A DNA stretch of 64,000 nucleotides, taken from assembly GCF_000716545.1 (NCBI RefSeq), contig NZ_JNWZ01000015.1, forward strand, positions 177,842-241,841. Reading direction: 5' to 3'. The stretch is from Kitasatospora phosalacinea (GTDB lineage: Bacteria > Actinomycetota > Actinomycetes > Streptomycetales > Streptomycetaceae). The first letter of the stretch is position 1. Every line of letters starts with the position of its first letter. Positions 23,729-32,379 of this stretch are shown here, in pieces. The notes under the pieces are model-generated. The model did not search any database and was not told the DNA's origin. It was given only the letters and a program-made list of their open reading frames with translations. A program made the translations under genes and the position numbers.

Positions 23729-25099
23729 TCAGGGGCGCCCGGCCGCCCGCGGGCGCTCCAGCCGGCCCACCGCGAGCGTGACCAGCGCCGCCACCAGGAA
23801 CGAGAACAGCGAGGCCGAGGACCACGCCCGCGGGGTGAAGTGCACCGCCCGCTGGACGTCCTCCCAGAACCCGGTCCACCAGGTGCCGATGGCGGACGGG
23901 GCGAGCAACTGGTACACCGCGAAGCCCACCGCCCACGGCAGCAGCATCAACCGGCGCGCCGGGGCGTCCTGCTCCAGGTTCCAGCCGCGCCGTCCCGCCC
24001 CCAGGAAGTAGTCCGCCGCCAGCACCGCGAACAGCGGCACGAACACCGAGCCGATCAGGCCCAGGAACCCGTAGTACGAGTCGGTGAACTCCTTGATCTG
24101 CAGCGCCAGCACCGTCACCAGCACGCCGATCCCGCCGGTCAGCACCCGGCGGTCCACCCGCGGCCACAGGTTGTGGACCGACATCGCCGTCGAGTAGACG
24201 TTCGCGAACGACTGGTCGGTCTCCCGCAGCACCAGCACCAGCAGGAACGCCCAGCCCGCCGCCACGCCGGTGAACGACTCGAAGATCCGGCTCTCGTCCC
24301 CGCCCGACTGCAGCAGCGCCACCACGCCCAGCACGTAGCACCACACCTGGGCCGCCGAGTAGCCGGAGAACGTCGCCCAGAACGCCTTCGACGAACTGCG
24401 CGCGTGCCGGGTGTAGTCGGCGGCCAGCGGCACGAACGACACCGACACCGCGATCACCGCGTCCGTCGCGGGCAGGAAGCCGTCCCAGTTGCCCGCGCCC
24501 GGGTCCGGGAGGCCCTGCCGGGCGAACTGCACCGTGAAGTACACCATCGCCGCGCCCACCGCGACCGCCACGTACTTGCGCAGCACCGCGATCGCGCCCA
24601 GCGGCCAGATCGTCAGCACCGTGGTGAGCACGCCCGCCAGCAGCACGAACAGCCAGCGCCAGCCCTCGGTGCCGGACACCGTCTGCGCGCCCCAGGCCAC
24701 CACCGTCAGCTCGTACACGCCCCAGCCGACGCACTGCACGATGTTCAGCACCGTCGGCACGTACGACAACCGGGTGCCGAACAGGCCGCGCAGCACCGCC
24801 ATCGCCGGCGCGCCGGTGCGGGCGCCCACCAGGGCCGCCACCGCCAGCATCGCGGTGCCGATCACGGTGCCGGCGACGATCGCCGTCACGGCGGCGGCGA
24901 AGCCCAGCTCGTGGCCGGACGCGCCGAGCACCGTCGCGGCGCTGGTGAAGCCGATCAGGCTCACCCCGAGGTTCGCCCACAGCGCGAACAGCGCCCGGAA
25001 GTCCAGGGTGCGCGGCGGGGCGGTGTCGAGGGTCAGCGGGGCCTCGGCGCGCGCCTCGGGGGCGCGCTCGGAAAGCTGGGCAGACGGAACAGCCGTCAT
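23729..25099 (-). CDS. cytX: NCS1-family transporter, probably for a thiamine precursor (CytX-like)
   Basis: 456 residues with about 12 TM helices of the purine/cytosine permease (NCS1) family; N-terminal LWANLGVSLIGFTSAATVLGASG and FRARQGL-type loops are characteristic. The ATG lies 8 bases after GGGAG, which is itself part of the TPP riboswitch 3' helix. A TPP riboswitch directly upstream marks substrate relation to thiamine: the CytX branch imports the pyrimidine precursor HMP. Regulation: thiamine pyrophosphate sequesters the ribosome site and shuts off import. The gene symbol is inferred from family plus riboswitch. Confidence 0.88.
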   Translation of the reverse strand: MTAVPSAQLSERAPEARAEAPLTLDTAPPRTLDFRALFALWANLGVSLIGFTSAATVLGASGHELGFAAAVTAIVAGTVIGTAMLAVAALVGARTGAPAMAVLRGLFGTRLSYVPTVLNIVQCVGWGVYELTVVAWGAQTVSGTEGWRWLFVLLAGVLTTVLTIWPLGAIAVLRKYVAVAVGAAMVYFTVQFARQGLPDPGAGNWDGFLPATDAVIAVSVSFVPLAADYTRHARSSSKAFWATFSGYSAAQVWCYVLGVVALLQSGGDESRIFESFTGVAAGWAFLLVLVLRETDQSFANVYSTAMSVHNLWPRVDRRVLTGGIGVLVTVLALQIKEFTDSYYGFLGLIGSVFVPLFAVLAADYFLGAGRRGWNLEQDAPARRLMLLPWAVGFAVYQLLAPSAIGTWWTGFWEDVQRAVHFTPRAWSSASLFSFLVAALVTLAVGRLERPRAAGRP

Positions 25100-25103
25100 G
25101 GCC

Positions 25104-25234
25104 GATACTCCCTACGCCGGCATTACCCGGACAGGTTCCGGCGGTCAGCACCCCCTCGGCCGTGGTGGCGTCACCGCCATGCCCTACGGTCGAACCGGCG
25201 CACTCTCAGCCTGGCTGGTCCAAGCTCCCGCGAC
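25104..25234 (-). ncRNA. TPP (THI-box) riboswitch
   Basis: On the minus strand the leader shows the TPP aptamer hallmarks in order: GGGAGC, GGCTGAGAG (the conserved CUGAGA loop), a variable stem, then GGAACCTGTCCGGGTAATGC and CGGCGTAGGGAG. The last GGGAG doubles as Shine-Dalgarno for the NCS1 transporter, so control is most likely at translation initiation, as is common in actinobacteria. Confidence 0.95.
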
Positions 25235-25540
25235 GTTCTTCGGTTTACAGGAGCGAAAGGCTAGCCTCCGGGCGGGGGAACGCCAAGACCGGGGGCGGTC
25301 CGTCCGCATCGCGGGCAGCCGCCCGGCACGCCGTCGCGCACCGCCCCGCACGTCACGGAGCCAGGTCACGGGCATGTCGCTGTGCATGTCAGATCGGGCT
25401 AAGGCTTCTCATGATTTCTTCAGGGGCCCGCTTACGGTGTCCGAATCCGGCATAGGAAAAACTGTGCCCCGAGGTTGTGAACCGTGACCCCGGCGCCGCG
25501 GTTCGCGGCCGAAGGTTCTGTTCAGCGATGGAGGTCGTCC
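25235..25540. other. Divergent intergenic region between riboswitch and protease gene
   Basis: 306 bp between the TPP leader and the HtrA-type protease. It should carry the promoters of both transcripts. An AT-rich patch at 25,400-25,465 is the likely plus-strand promoter; I could not fix a -10/-35 pair with confidence. No further RNA motif seen. Confidence 0.4.
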
Positions 25541-27205
25541 GTGAGCACCGAGCACGCGAGTGGTACCACCCCGCCGGAGAAGGCCACCGAGCCCACCGGC
25601 ACCGAGGCGGTGGCCGCCGGCTCCGGTACCCCCGCCGCGCCCGCCTACCTGGACGCGCCGCCGCCGGTGCTGCCCCCGGCCCCGGCGGTGCCCGCGGCCG
25701 AGCAGACCATCCAGCTCGGCAAGGTCCCGGACGCGCCCGTCGCTCCGGTGGACGCGCCGCCGCCGTTCCGGAGCCCGTACGGCCGGGCCGCCGAGCCCGT
25801 CAGCCCGTACGAGGCCGCCACCGCGCCCGCCCCGGCGCTGTCCGCGCCCGCCGCGCCCGCCGTGGCCGCGCCCGTGCTGCAGGACGGCCGACCCGTCCCC
25901 GGCGGCCCGTACGGCCCGGGCGACCCGTCCGTCCCCCAGCAGCCGCACCACCCGTTCGGCGCCGGCCAGCCGGTCGGCGGCTGGGGCCACCCGTCCGGCT
26001 CCGACCCGGCGGGCGGCGCCGGCGACGGCGGGCCCGGCACGCCGTGGGGCGCGCCGCAGCCCGGCTCCGGCGGCCCCGGCAAGCGCAAGCGCGGCTCGCT
26101 GATCGCCCTGGTCGCGGCCGTCGCCCTGGTGGCGGGCCTGGCCGGCGGCGCGATCGGCGCCTCGGTCACCGACGACGGCGGGAACGGCGGCAGCGGTGCC
26201 AGCCACAGCAGCACCACCGTCAGCGTCGGCGACACCCACAAGAACCTCGACCGGGCCCCCGAGTCCGTCGCCGGGATCGCCGCGAAGGCGCTGCCGTCCA
26301 CCGTCACCATCAAGGCCGAGGGCTCCAGCGAGTCCGGCACCGGCACCGGGTTCGTCTTCGACACCGAGGGCCACATCCTCACCAACAACCACGTGGTCGC
26401 CCCCGCCGCCAACGGCGGCAAGCTCACCGTCAAGTTCTCCGACGGCTCCTCGTACGGCGCCTCGGTCGTCGGCCGCGCCCAGGGCTACGACGTCGCGGTC
26501 GTCCGCCTGGACAACCCGCCCACCGACAAGCTCGTCCCGCTGCCGCTCGGCGACTCCGACAAGGTCGCCATCGGCGACGCCACCATCGCCATCGGCGCCC
26601 CCTACGGCCTGGAGGGCACCGTCACCACCGGCATCATCTCCGCCAAGGACCGCCCGGTGGCCTCCGGCGACGAGACCGGCGCGCAGGCCTCCTACATGAA
26701 CGCCCTGCAGACCGACGCCTCGATCAACCCGGGCAACTCCGGCGGCCCGCTGCTCGACGCGGCCGGCTCGGTGATCGGCATCAACTCCGCGATCCAGTCC
26801 AACAACAGCGGCACCGGCCGGGCCGGCTCCATCGGCCTCGGCTTCGCCATCCCGATCAACCAGGCCAAGTGGGTCGCCCAGACCCTGATCAAGGACGGCA
26901 CCCCCGTCTACGCGATCCTCGGCGTCCTGCGCAACGACAACTACAACGGCGACGGCGCCCAGATCTCCACCACCGCCGTGCAGGGGACCCCCGCCGTCAC
27001 CCCCGGCGGCCCCGCCGACCAGGCCGGCCTCAAGGCCGGCGACGTCATCACCAAGCTCGGCGGCATCACCATCGACAGCGGCCCCACCCTGGTCAGCGAG
27101 ATCTGGACGCACAAGCCCGGCGAGAAGGTCGAGGTCGAGTACAAGCGCGACGGCAAGGCCGCCAAGACCACCGTCACCCTCGGCGAACGCAAGGGCGACA
27201 ACTGA
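25541..27205 (+). CDS. HtrA/DegP-type membrane-anchored serine protease with PDZ domain
   Basis: 554 residues from the GTG six bases after GGAGG. A long Pro/Ala-rich cytoplasmic segment (1-180) precedes one TM helix (about 185-209), a trypsin-like protease domain and a C-terminal PDZ. Catalytic triad: His284 in TNNHVV, Asp317 in YDVAVV, Ser400 in NPGNSGGP. PDZ ligand groove near ADQAGLKAGDVITKLGG. These proteases degrade or regulate misfolded extracytoplasmic proteins. Single gene followed by tRNA-Ser. Confidence 0.93.
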   Translation: MSTEHASGTTPPEKATEPTGTEAVAAGSGTPAAPAYLDAPPPVLPPAPAVPAAEQTIQLGKVPDAPVAPVDAPPPFRSPYGRAAEPVSPYEAATAPAPALSAPAAPAVAAPVLQDGRPVPGGPYGPGDPSVPQQPHHPFGAGQPVGGWGHPSGSDPAGGAGDGGPGTPWGAPQPGSGGPGKRKRGSLIALVAAVALVAGLAGGAIGASVTDDGGNGGSGASHSSTTVSVGDTHKNLDRAPESVAGIAAKALPSTVTIKAEGSSESGTGTGFVFDTEGHILTNNHVVAPAANGGKLTVKFSDGSSYGASVVGRAQGYDVAVVRLDNPPTDKLVPLPLGDSDKVAIGDATIAIGAPYGLEGTVTTGIISAKDRPVASGDETGAQASYMNALQTDASINPGNSGGPLLDAAGSVIGINSAIQSNNSGTGRAGSIGLGFAIPINQAKWVAQTLIKDGTPVYAILGVLRNDNYNGDGAQISTTAVQGTPAVTPGGPADQAGLKAGDVITKLGGITIDSGPTLVSEIWTHKPGEKVEVEYKRDGKAAKTTVTLGERKGDN

Positions 27206-27265
27206 CCCCGCCCCGAAACGGAGTGCACCTGGGCCGCTCCGACCCGTTAGGCTGGCCTCCGCCTA

Positions 27266-27351
27266 GGAGGGTTGCCCGAGCGGCCTAAGGGACCAGTCTT
27301 GAAAACTGTCGTGGCTTCGCGCCACCGTGGGTTCAAATCCCACACCCTCCG
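27266..27351 (+). tRNA. tRNA-Ser (anticodon TGA)
   Basis: GGAGGGTTG 5' acceptor pairs with the CCCTCC 3' strand; anticodon loop CTTGAAA gives TGA; long variable arm (GTGGCTTCGCGCCAC) and T-loop GTTCAAATC are typical of class II tRNA-Ser. CCA is not encoded. Confidence 0.96.
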
Positions 27352-27358
27352 CCGGAGA

Positions 27359-27395
27359 ACGGCCCCCGACCAGCAGCGGCACGGTCGGGGGCCGT
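27359..27395 (+). terminator. Terminator after tRNA-Ser(TGA)
   Basis: ACGGCCCCCGACC and GGTCGGGGGCCGT form a perfect 13-bp stem with an 11-base loop, 8 bases after the tRNA. Confidence 0.88.
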
Positions 27396-27422
27396 CGCCT
27401 TTCCCGGGGCCGGGTGGCGGGG

Positions 27423-28010
27423 TCAGTGCGGGAGGAGGCCGTGGACCCGGGCGAGGGTGAGGGCGGCGAGGGTCATGGCGTCGTCGAGGCGGCCGGTGGT
27501 GATCCAGCGGGGGAGGTCGGGGAGGGGCAGCCAGCGGGACTCGGTGACCTCCTCGGGGGTGAGGGGGGCGCCGGGGGCGCCGGTGACGGTGGCGTGGACG
27601 ACGGCGACGGGATCGGCGAGCAGGCCGGAGTCGGGGGTCATGGTGCCGAGGAGGGCGAACTCGGCTTCCGGGACGCCGAGTTCCTCGTGGAGCTCGGCGC
27701 GGGCGGTGACCAGCGGGTCCGCGCCGTGCGAGAAGCCGCGGGGCAGGCCCCACTGGAGGCGGCCGACGGGGTAGCGGTAGGTGCGCACCAGCCCGACGGT
27801 CCCGTCGCGGACGGGGAGGACCACCACGCCGAGGCCCTTGCCGCGGTGGTGGATCCGCAGGTGGCGCCCGTCGGCGCCGTCCGGGAAGGCGACTTCGTCG
27901 TCGTAGACGTCGACGAAGCGGTTGCGGTAGGCGAGCACCTCGCGGGTGCGCCGGATGGCGTCCCGCTCCTCGGCGTCCGCGTCGCCGCTGCCGCCACCGC
28001 TGTCCGTCAT
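27423..28010 (-). CDS. NUDIX hydrolase (ADP-ribose pyrophosphatase-like)
   Basis: 195 residues from the ATG after GAGAGGCTGACCGCC. The Nudix box reads LPRGFSHGADPLVTARAELHEELG: the catalytic glutamates (HEE) are kept, but the usual Arg of REUxEE is Ala and the loop is one residue short. The upstream strand VVVLPVRDGTVGLVRTYRYP fits the ADPRase branch. Likely cleaves a nucleoside diphosphate derivative; the substitutions make reduced activity possible. The unknown 497-residue protein starts upstream and ends 6 bp before this gene, so they may be co-transcribed. Confidence 0.85.
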   Translation of the reverse strand: MTDSGGGSGDADAEERDAIRRTREVLAYRNRFVDVYDDEVAFPDGADGRHLRIHHRGKGLGVVVLPVRDGTVGLVRTYRYPVGRLQWGLPRGFSHGADPLVTARAELHEELGVPEAEFALLGTMTPDSGLLADPVAVVHATVTGAPGAPLTPEEVTESRWLPLPDLPRWITTGRLDDAMTLAALTLARVHGLLPH

Positions 28011-28015
28011 GGCGG

Positions 28016-29509
28016 TCAGCCTCTCACGTCGACCACGCGTCCCAGGGCGCACGCCGTCCGCCGGGTGCGCCGGCGTCCGGAGACGGACTGCTTGGTCCTG
28101 CCGTAGAGCAGGCTGCCGACCGCGCCCGCGGCGGTCGCCGAGTAGCTGAGCAGGCCGGGCAGGTGCCACGCCTCGGTGGCCAGGGTGGGGCCGATGGCGC
28201 CCGCGGCGGTGAGCACCATCTCGACCAGGGAACCGCCGCGCGTGGAGACCTCGGCCCGGCTGCCGATGATGCCGGCGACGCGGACCAGGTGGGCGTCGAG
28301 TGCCGCGCGGGCGGCCCGCTGGTCCTCGGCGGTGCGCAGCGCCTCGACGCCCCGCCAGAACGGGGACCTGTCGCGGGGTTCGGCCCGGGCCCGCAGCAGG
28401 GCGGCGACCGCGTCGGTGGCGTTCGCGCGCAGGGCGGCCAGCCGGGTGCGGGCCTGTTCGTCGGTGAGCGCGGCGGCGGCGTCGACCTCGATCCTGAACA
28501 GCGGGGGCGTCCCGTCCGCGGCGGGGGCCGGGGGCAGCCAGGCGGTGGGACGGGCCCGGGAGCGGTACTGGGCGAGGGCGAGTTCCTGGGCGACGGCGCG
28601 GCCGGCCAGCCGGTGCTCGTCGAGGGCGAGGCTGGTGGAGAGGGTGGCGTCGGCGACGCCGACGGAGTCGACCACGATGACGTTGTAGAGGGTGTCGACG
28701 AACTCGACGAGCAGGGCGAGCGTCTCGGGGTCGTCGATGATCTGCGCGGGGGTGCGCCCGTCGGGGTCACCGGGCCAGGGGAGGGGCAGGCGCAGCCGGC
28801 TGCGGTTGTCGAAGTGCTCCGGGCGGTCGGTGCCGAGACGGCGGATCGTGGCGGCCAGGGCGGCGTGGACGTCCCGGTGGTGCTCGGGCAGCTGCGCGGC
28901 GGAGCGGCCCATCGGCGAGGACGGGTCGGCCGCGCCGACCACCAGCTCGCCCAGTCGGTACGCGTGGGCGGGGGGCTTGGCGTCGACGGGCGGCCAGTCG
29001 AACTCGTCGGCGATCAGCCGCAGCCCGGCGGCCCGTTCGTCGTCGAGCCACGGGGCCCGGCGCAGCCGCTCGAAGTCGGCGGCTTGTTCGTGCAGTTCGC
29101 CCGGATCGAGGTCGTGCGCGGCGGGGTCGTTGAGTTCGGGCAGCAGGTGGCTGAGGAACGGCTGCGCGGGGTCGGCGGTCCGGGCCCGGGCCAGGATCCG
29201 GTCGACGGCCTCCCGGTAGGACCGGGCGCCGTGCAGGTGGACCCGGAACGGGTGATCGGAGGCGGCGGCGTCGGTCCTGGCCCGCAGGACGTCGGTGGCG
29301 ACGCGCAGGAACGCGTACGAGTCGAAGGCGTACGACTGCGGGACGACGACGGTCCGGCCGAGCGCCAGCGTCATCAGCACCTCGGTGAACACCTGCAGGT
29401 GCGCCTCCTCGGCGTACTCCCCGGCCGGCTGCCCGGGCCGGGGCCGCAGGGTGCGGGAGGAGTCGAGCGACTCCAGGTACTGGTACCGGGTGGTGCTGGT
29501 GCGTGCCAT
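28016..29509 (-). CDS. Hypothetical 497-residue protein
   Basis: Start at the ATG behind GGGGGGACGCTC. Largely helical and charged; N-terminal MARTSTTRYQYLESLDSSRTL, TEVLMTLALGRTVVVPQSYAFDSYAFLRVA near residues 42-71, and a weakly hydrophobic C-terminal stretch (EAWHLPGLLSYSATAAGAVGSLLYG, about 450-475) ending in a basic tail. No family recognised. It directly precedes the NUDIX gene (6-bp gap) and is probably in one operon with it. Confidence 0.7.
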   Translation of the reverse strand: MARTSTTRYQYLESLDSSRTLRPRPGQPAGEYAEEAHLQVFTEVLMTLALGRTVVVPQSYAFDSYAFLRVATDVLRARTDAAASDHPFRVHLHGARSYREAVDRILARARTADPAQPFLSHLLPELNDPAAHDLDPGELHEQAADFERLRRAPWLDDERAAGLRLIADEFDWPPVDAKPPAHAYRLGELVVGAADPSSPMGRSAAQLPEHHRDVHAALAATIRRLGTDRPEHFDNRSRLRLPLPWPGDPDGRTPAQIIDDPETLALLVEFVDTLYNVIVVDSVGVADATLSTSLALDEHRLAGRAVAQELALAQYRSRARPTAWLPPAPAADGTPPLFRIEVDAAAALTDEQARTRLAALRANATDAVAALLRARAEPRDRSPFWRGVEALRTAEDQRAARAALDAHLVRVAGIIGSRAEVSTRGGSLVEMVLTAAGAIGPTLATEAWHLPGLLSYSATAAGAVGSLLYGRTKQSVSGRRRTRRTACALGRVVDVRG

Positions 29510-29588
29510 GAGCGTCCCCCCTGGATGCCGGCCTTCGGGACGGGACGCTACCCGGGACGGCGGGCGGTGAACACCGGGAGTGCTCGAC

Positions 29589-29810
29589 TCAGAACAGGGT
29601 GGGCGGGACGTCCGGGGCGGGGAGGCCGGGGAGGGCGTCCTGCCACAGGGTGGCTTCGGTGAGGGGGAGTTGGCGCATGCTGCCGGTGCAGAGGCTGAGG
29701 GAGCGGCGGTCGCGCTTGTGGTCGTGGATGACGCCGTAGCCGGTGCGGCGGGTGGGCATGAGGGCGACCGGGCGGTCGCAGTCGGGGCACTGGATCCGGG
29801 GTGCGCGCAT
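29589..29810 (-). CDS. Small zinc-ribbon-like protein
   Basis: 73 residues: MRAPRIQCPDCDRP at the start gives a CPDC knuckle, and HDHKRDRR plus a later Cys (SLCTGS) could complete a zinc site. Divergent from the GlcD-like oxidase gene with only 105 bp between starts. No Shine-Dalgarno evident. Function unknown. Confidence 0.6.
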   Translation of the reverse strand: MRAPRIQCPDCDRPVALMPTRRTGYGVIHDHKRDRRSLSLCTGSMRQLPLTEATLWQDALPGLPAPDVPPTLF

Positions 29811-29915
29811 GGGACCAGGGTGCCGGAGCGGACCGACACCGCGGGAGGGGCCGACGGGTGGTTGTCTGGGAGGGGCCGAGGGGGAAGAGTGCGGACGAGT
29901 CGAGTGGAGGTTGCC

Positions 29916-31280
29916 GTGAGTGGGTTGGTCGAACGGCTGCGCGCGGGGCTGCCGGACGGGGCGGTCGCGGTCGATCCGGACGTGACGGCCGCGTACGCGC
30001 GGGACATGGCCGGGTTCTGCGCGGCGGGTGATCCGGCGGTGCTGGTGTTCCCGGAGACGGTCGAGCAGGTCCGGTTCGTGCTGCGGACGGCGACCGAACT
30101 GCGGGTGCCGGTGGTGCCGCAGGGCGCCCGGACGGGCCTGTCGGGCGGGGCGAACGCGGTGGACGGCTGCGTGCTGCTCTCGCTGACCAGGATGAACCGG
30201 ATCCTGTGCCTCGACCCGGTGGACCGGATCGCCGTGGTGCAGCCGGGCGTGGTCAACGCCGAGCTGTCCCGCGCCGCCGAGGCCCTGGGCCTGGCCTACC
30301 CGCCGGACCCGTCGAGCTGGGAGTCCTGCACCATCGGCGGCAACATCGGCACCGGCGCCGGCGGCCTGTGCTGCGTGAAGTACGGAGTCACCGCCGAGTA
30401 CGTGCTCGGCCTGGACGTGGTGCTGGCCGACGGACGCCTGCTGCGGACGGGCCGGCGCACCGCGAAGGGCGTGGCCGGGTACGACCTGACCCGGCTGCTG
30501 GTCGGCTCGGAGGGCACGCTGGGCGTGGTCGTCGAGGCGGTGCTGGCACTGCGGCCCGCGCCCGCACCGCAACTGGTGCTGGCCGCGGAGTTCGACTCGG
30601 TGGACGCCGCCGGGCAGGCGGTGTGCGAGGTGATGGCGGCCGGGCACACGCCCTCGCTGATGGAGCTGATGGACGCCACCACCGTCCGGGCGGTGAACGA
30701 GATGGCCCGCATGGGCCTGCCGGAGTCGACCCGGGCGCTGCTGCTGGTCGCCTTCGACGGCCCGGACCAGCGGGAGCGGCTGGCCGCGGTCGGCGAACTG
30801 TGCGCCGCCGCCGGAGCCACCGCCGTGGTCCCGGCCGAGGACCGGGCGGAGTCCGAACTGCTGCTGCAGGCCCGCCGCTTGTCGCTGCCCGCCCTGGAAC
30901 GGCTGGGCACCACGATGATCGACGACGTGGCGGTGCCGCGCAGCGCGCTGGCCGCGATGCTGGGCGGCGTCGCGGAGATCGCCGACCGCCACCGCCTGAC
31001 CATCGGCGTGGTCTCGCACGCGGGCGACGGCAACACCCACCCGGTGGTGATCTTCGACGCCAAGGACGAGGAGCAGACGGCCCGGGCCCGCAGCTCCTTC
31101 GACGAGATCATGGCGCTCGGCCTGGAACTGGGCGGAACGGTGACCGGGGAGCACGGCATCGGCCTGCTGAAGCGCGAGTGGCTGGCCCGGGAGCTGGGCC
31201 CGGTCGGGCTGGAGCTGCAGCGGCAGATCAAGGCGGCGTTCGATCCGCTGGGCATCCTCAACCCGGGAAAGATGATCTGA
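29916..31280 (+). CDS. FAD-binding oxidoreductase, GlcD/D-lactate dehydrogenase type
   Basis: 454 residues from the GTG five bases after GGAGG. N-terminal FAD_binding_4 domain with VVPQGARTGLSGGAN and IGGNIGTGAGGLCCVKYG; C-terminal FAD-linked oxidase domain with GVVSHAGDGNTHPVVIF and VTGEHGIGLLKREWL, typical of the GlcD/Dld family that oxidises 2-hydroxyacids such as glycolate or D-lactate. No partner GlcE/GlcF is present, so it is probably a single-subunit enzyme. Electron acceptor unknown. Confidence 0.92.
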   Translation: MSGLVERLRAGLPDGAVAVDPDVTAAYARDMAGFCAAGDPAVLVFPETVEQVRFVLRTATELRVPVVPQGARTGLSGGANAVDGCVLLSLTRMNRILCLDPVDRIAVVQPGVVNAELSRAAEALGLAYPPDPSSWESCTIGGNIGTGAGGLCCVKYGVTAEYVLGLDVVLADGRLLRTGRRTAKGVAGYDLTRLLVGSEGTLGVVVEAVLALRPAPAPQLVLAAEFDSVDAAGQAVCEVMAAGHTPSLMELMDATTVRAVNEMARMGLPESTRALLLVAFDGPDQRERLAAVGELCAAAGATAVVPAEDRAESELLLQARRLSLPALERLGTTMIDDVAVPRSALAAMLGGVAEIADRHRLTIGVVSHAGDGNTHPVVIFDAKDEEQTARARSSFDEIMALGLELGGTVTGEHGIGLLKREWLARELGPVGLELQRQIKAAFDPLGILNPGKMI

Positions 31281-31793
31281 CACCGGTGTTCCGGTGCTGA
31301 ACCTTCGAACACCCCCGGCTACTTTCCCGACCATCACAAGGATGCGGTCGGATAACCCGCGGGAATCCGCCCGGCCGGAATGATCCGGCATCCGGATGGT
31401 ATGAGGATCCGGCCCGTCGGTCGAAATGTCGACTTCGCGCGGTCACCCGCCTCGAACGGGGCGTGAGCAGACGATCCGTGCGCCCCGAGGCTTGCGCGAC
31501 TCGCCGGGAAGCGGCTGTCGTGCGCCCGCCCGGACGGGGTGTCGGCTGCCGCCGTCCGGGCGAAGTGGCAGCTCGTGGGCGGTGTGTCTGCCGACGAACC
31601 GATCGGCTCGGGATTATGCGCCGTCGTCGCCGCGTCACGCTAATGGGGGAAAAGGTTCGGTGGTGCTGGTGCTTTGTCGATTTGTTGCGGAAGTCTGTTC
31701 CTCGGCGTCGCAGCCCCGGAGCCTCGTCTGGCCGCGAACTCCGGAAAACTTTTTCGTTTGGCGATACCGAGCAAGAATCGACGGAGGAATCCC
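31281..31793. other. 513-bp gene-free region upstream of the secreted protein
   Basis: Lower GC than average in its right half (31,610-31,790). I see no supportable gene, tRNA or known riboswitch. It probably contains the promoter and a long leader for the secreted Asn/Gly-rich protein. An sRNA is possible but not supported by any recognisable motif. Confidence 0.4.
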
Positions 31794-32126
31794 ATGGCGC
31801 GCTTCCGCACCACACGCCTGGCCGCGCTGGTCGCGTCCGTCCCGCTCGCAGCAGGTCTGCTGCTGGCCGGGGCGGGTGTCTCGGCGGCCGACAGCGGTGC
31901 GGCTGCCGACCACGGCTCGAACAGCGGCGTGGTCTCGGACTTCGGCAGCGGCAACATCTTCGGGTCGGTGGACGGCAACTACAACTCCACCCAGCAGACG
32001 GCGACCGGTGCCGGTGCGTCGAACCAGAACAACACGCTCGGGGTGAAGGGCGACTCGGGCGTCGTCCACGCCGACCAGTCCGACAAGAACTTCGACTTCG
32101 TCTTCGCGCCGGTCTACTCGTACTGA
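31794..32126 (+). CDS. Small secreted Gly/Asn/Ser-rich protein
   Basis: 110 residues; ATG 6 bases after GGAGG. Clear Sec signal peptide (TTRLAALVASVPLAAGLLLAG, cleavage after VSA-A near residue 31). The mature part is about 78 residues, rich in Gly, Ser, Asn, Asp (SNSGVVSDFGSGNIFGSVDG, NYNSTQQTATGAGASNQNNT) and ends in FVFAPVYSY. It resembles small aerial-hypha surface proteins in composition, but it has no chaplin or rodlin signature. No family assigned. Followed by a very strong terminator. Confidence 0.75.
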   Translation: MARFRTTRLAALVASVPLAAGLLLAGAGVSAADSGAAADHGSNSGVVSDFGSGNIFGSVDGNYNSTQQTATGAGASNQNNTLGVKGDSGVVHADQSDKNFDFVFAPVYSY

Positions 32127-32248
32127 CCTTCCGGCGGGAGGTGCGGACGGACCGGCGGGGGCGCCGGACCGGACGGAGCACGGACCGCCGGGCACCCGGG
32201 AGTGGAAAGGGTCAACCGCCTCGGGGCGCGCAGACGCACGACGATCAG

Positions 32249-32303
32249 AACGCCTCGGGGGCGCGGCACCGCCACGGCGGGAGGCCGCGCCCCCGAGGCG
32301 TTT
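32249..32303. terminator. Long perfect hairpin terminator
   Basis: AACGCCTCGGGGGCGCGGC and GCCGCGCCCCCGAGGCGTT form a 19-bp perfect stem with a 16-base loop, followed by T residues. It serves the secreted-protein transcript and may also stop the convergent exporter transcript. A short purine-rich GGCGGGAGGCGG-type repeat follows at 32,311-32,345. Confidence 0.9.
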
Positions 32304-32379
32304 CCCCGGCGGGGCGGGAGGCGGGGCGGGAGGCGGGGCGAGGAGCGGGGGAGGGAACGGAGCGGCCCGGCGCCGCGGT

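Noticed and set aside
31794..32126. Chaplin or rodlin
   Set aside because: No chaplin hydrophobic domain with the paired cysteines and no rodlin pattern; only general composition is similar.
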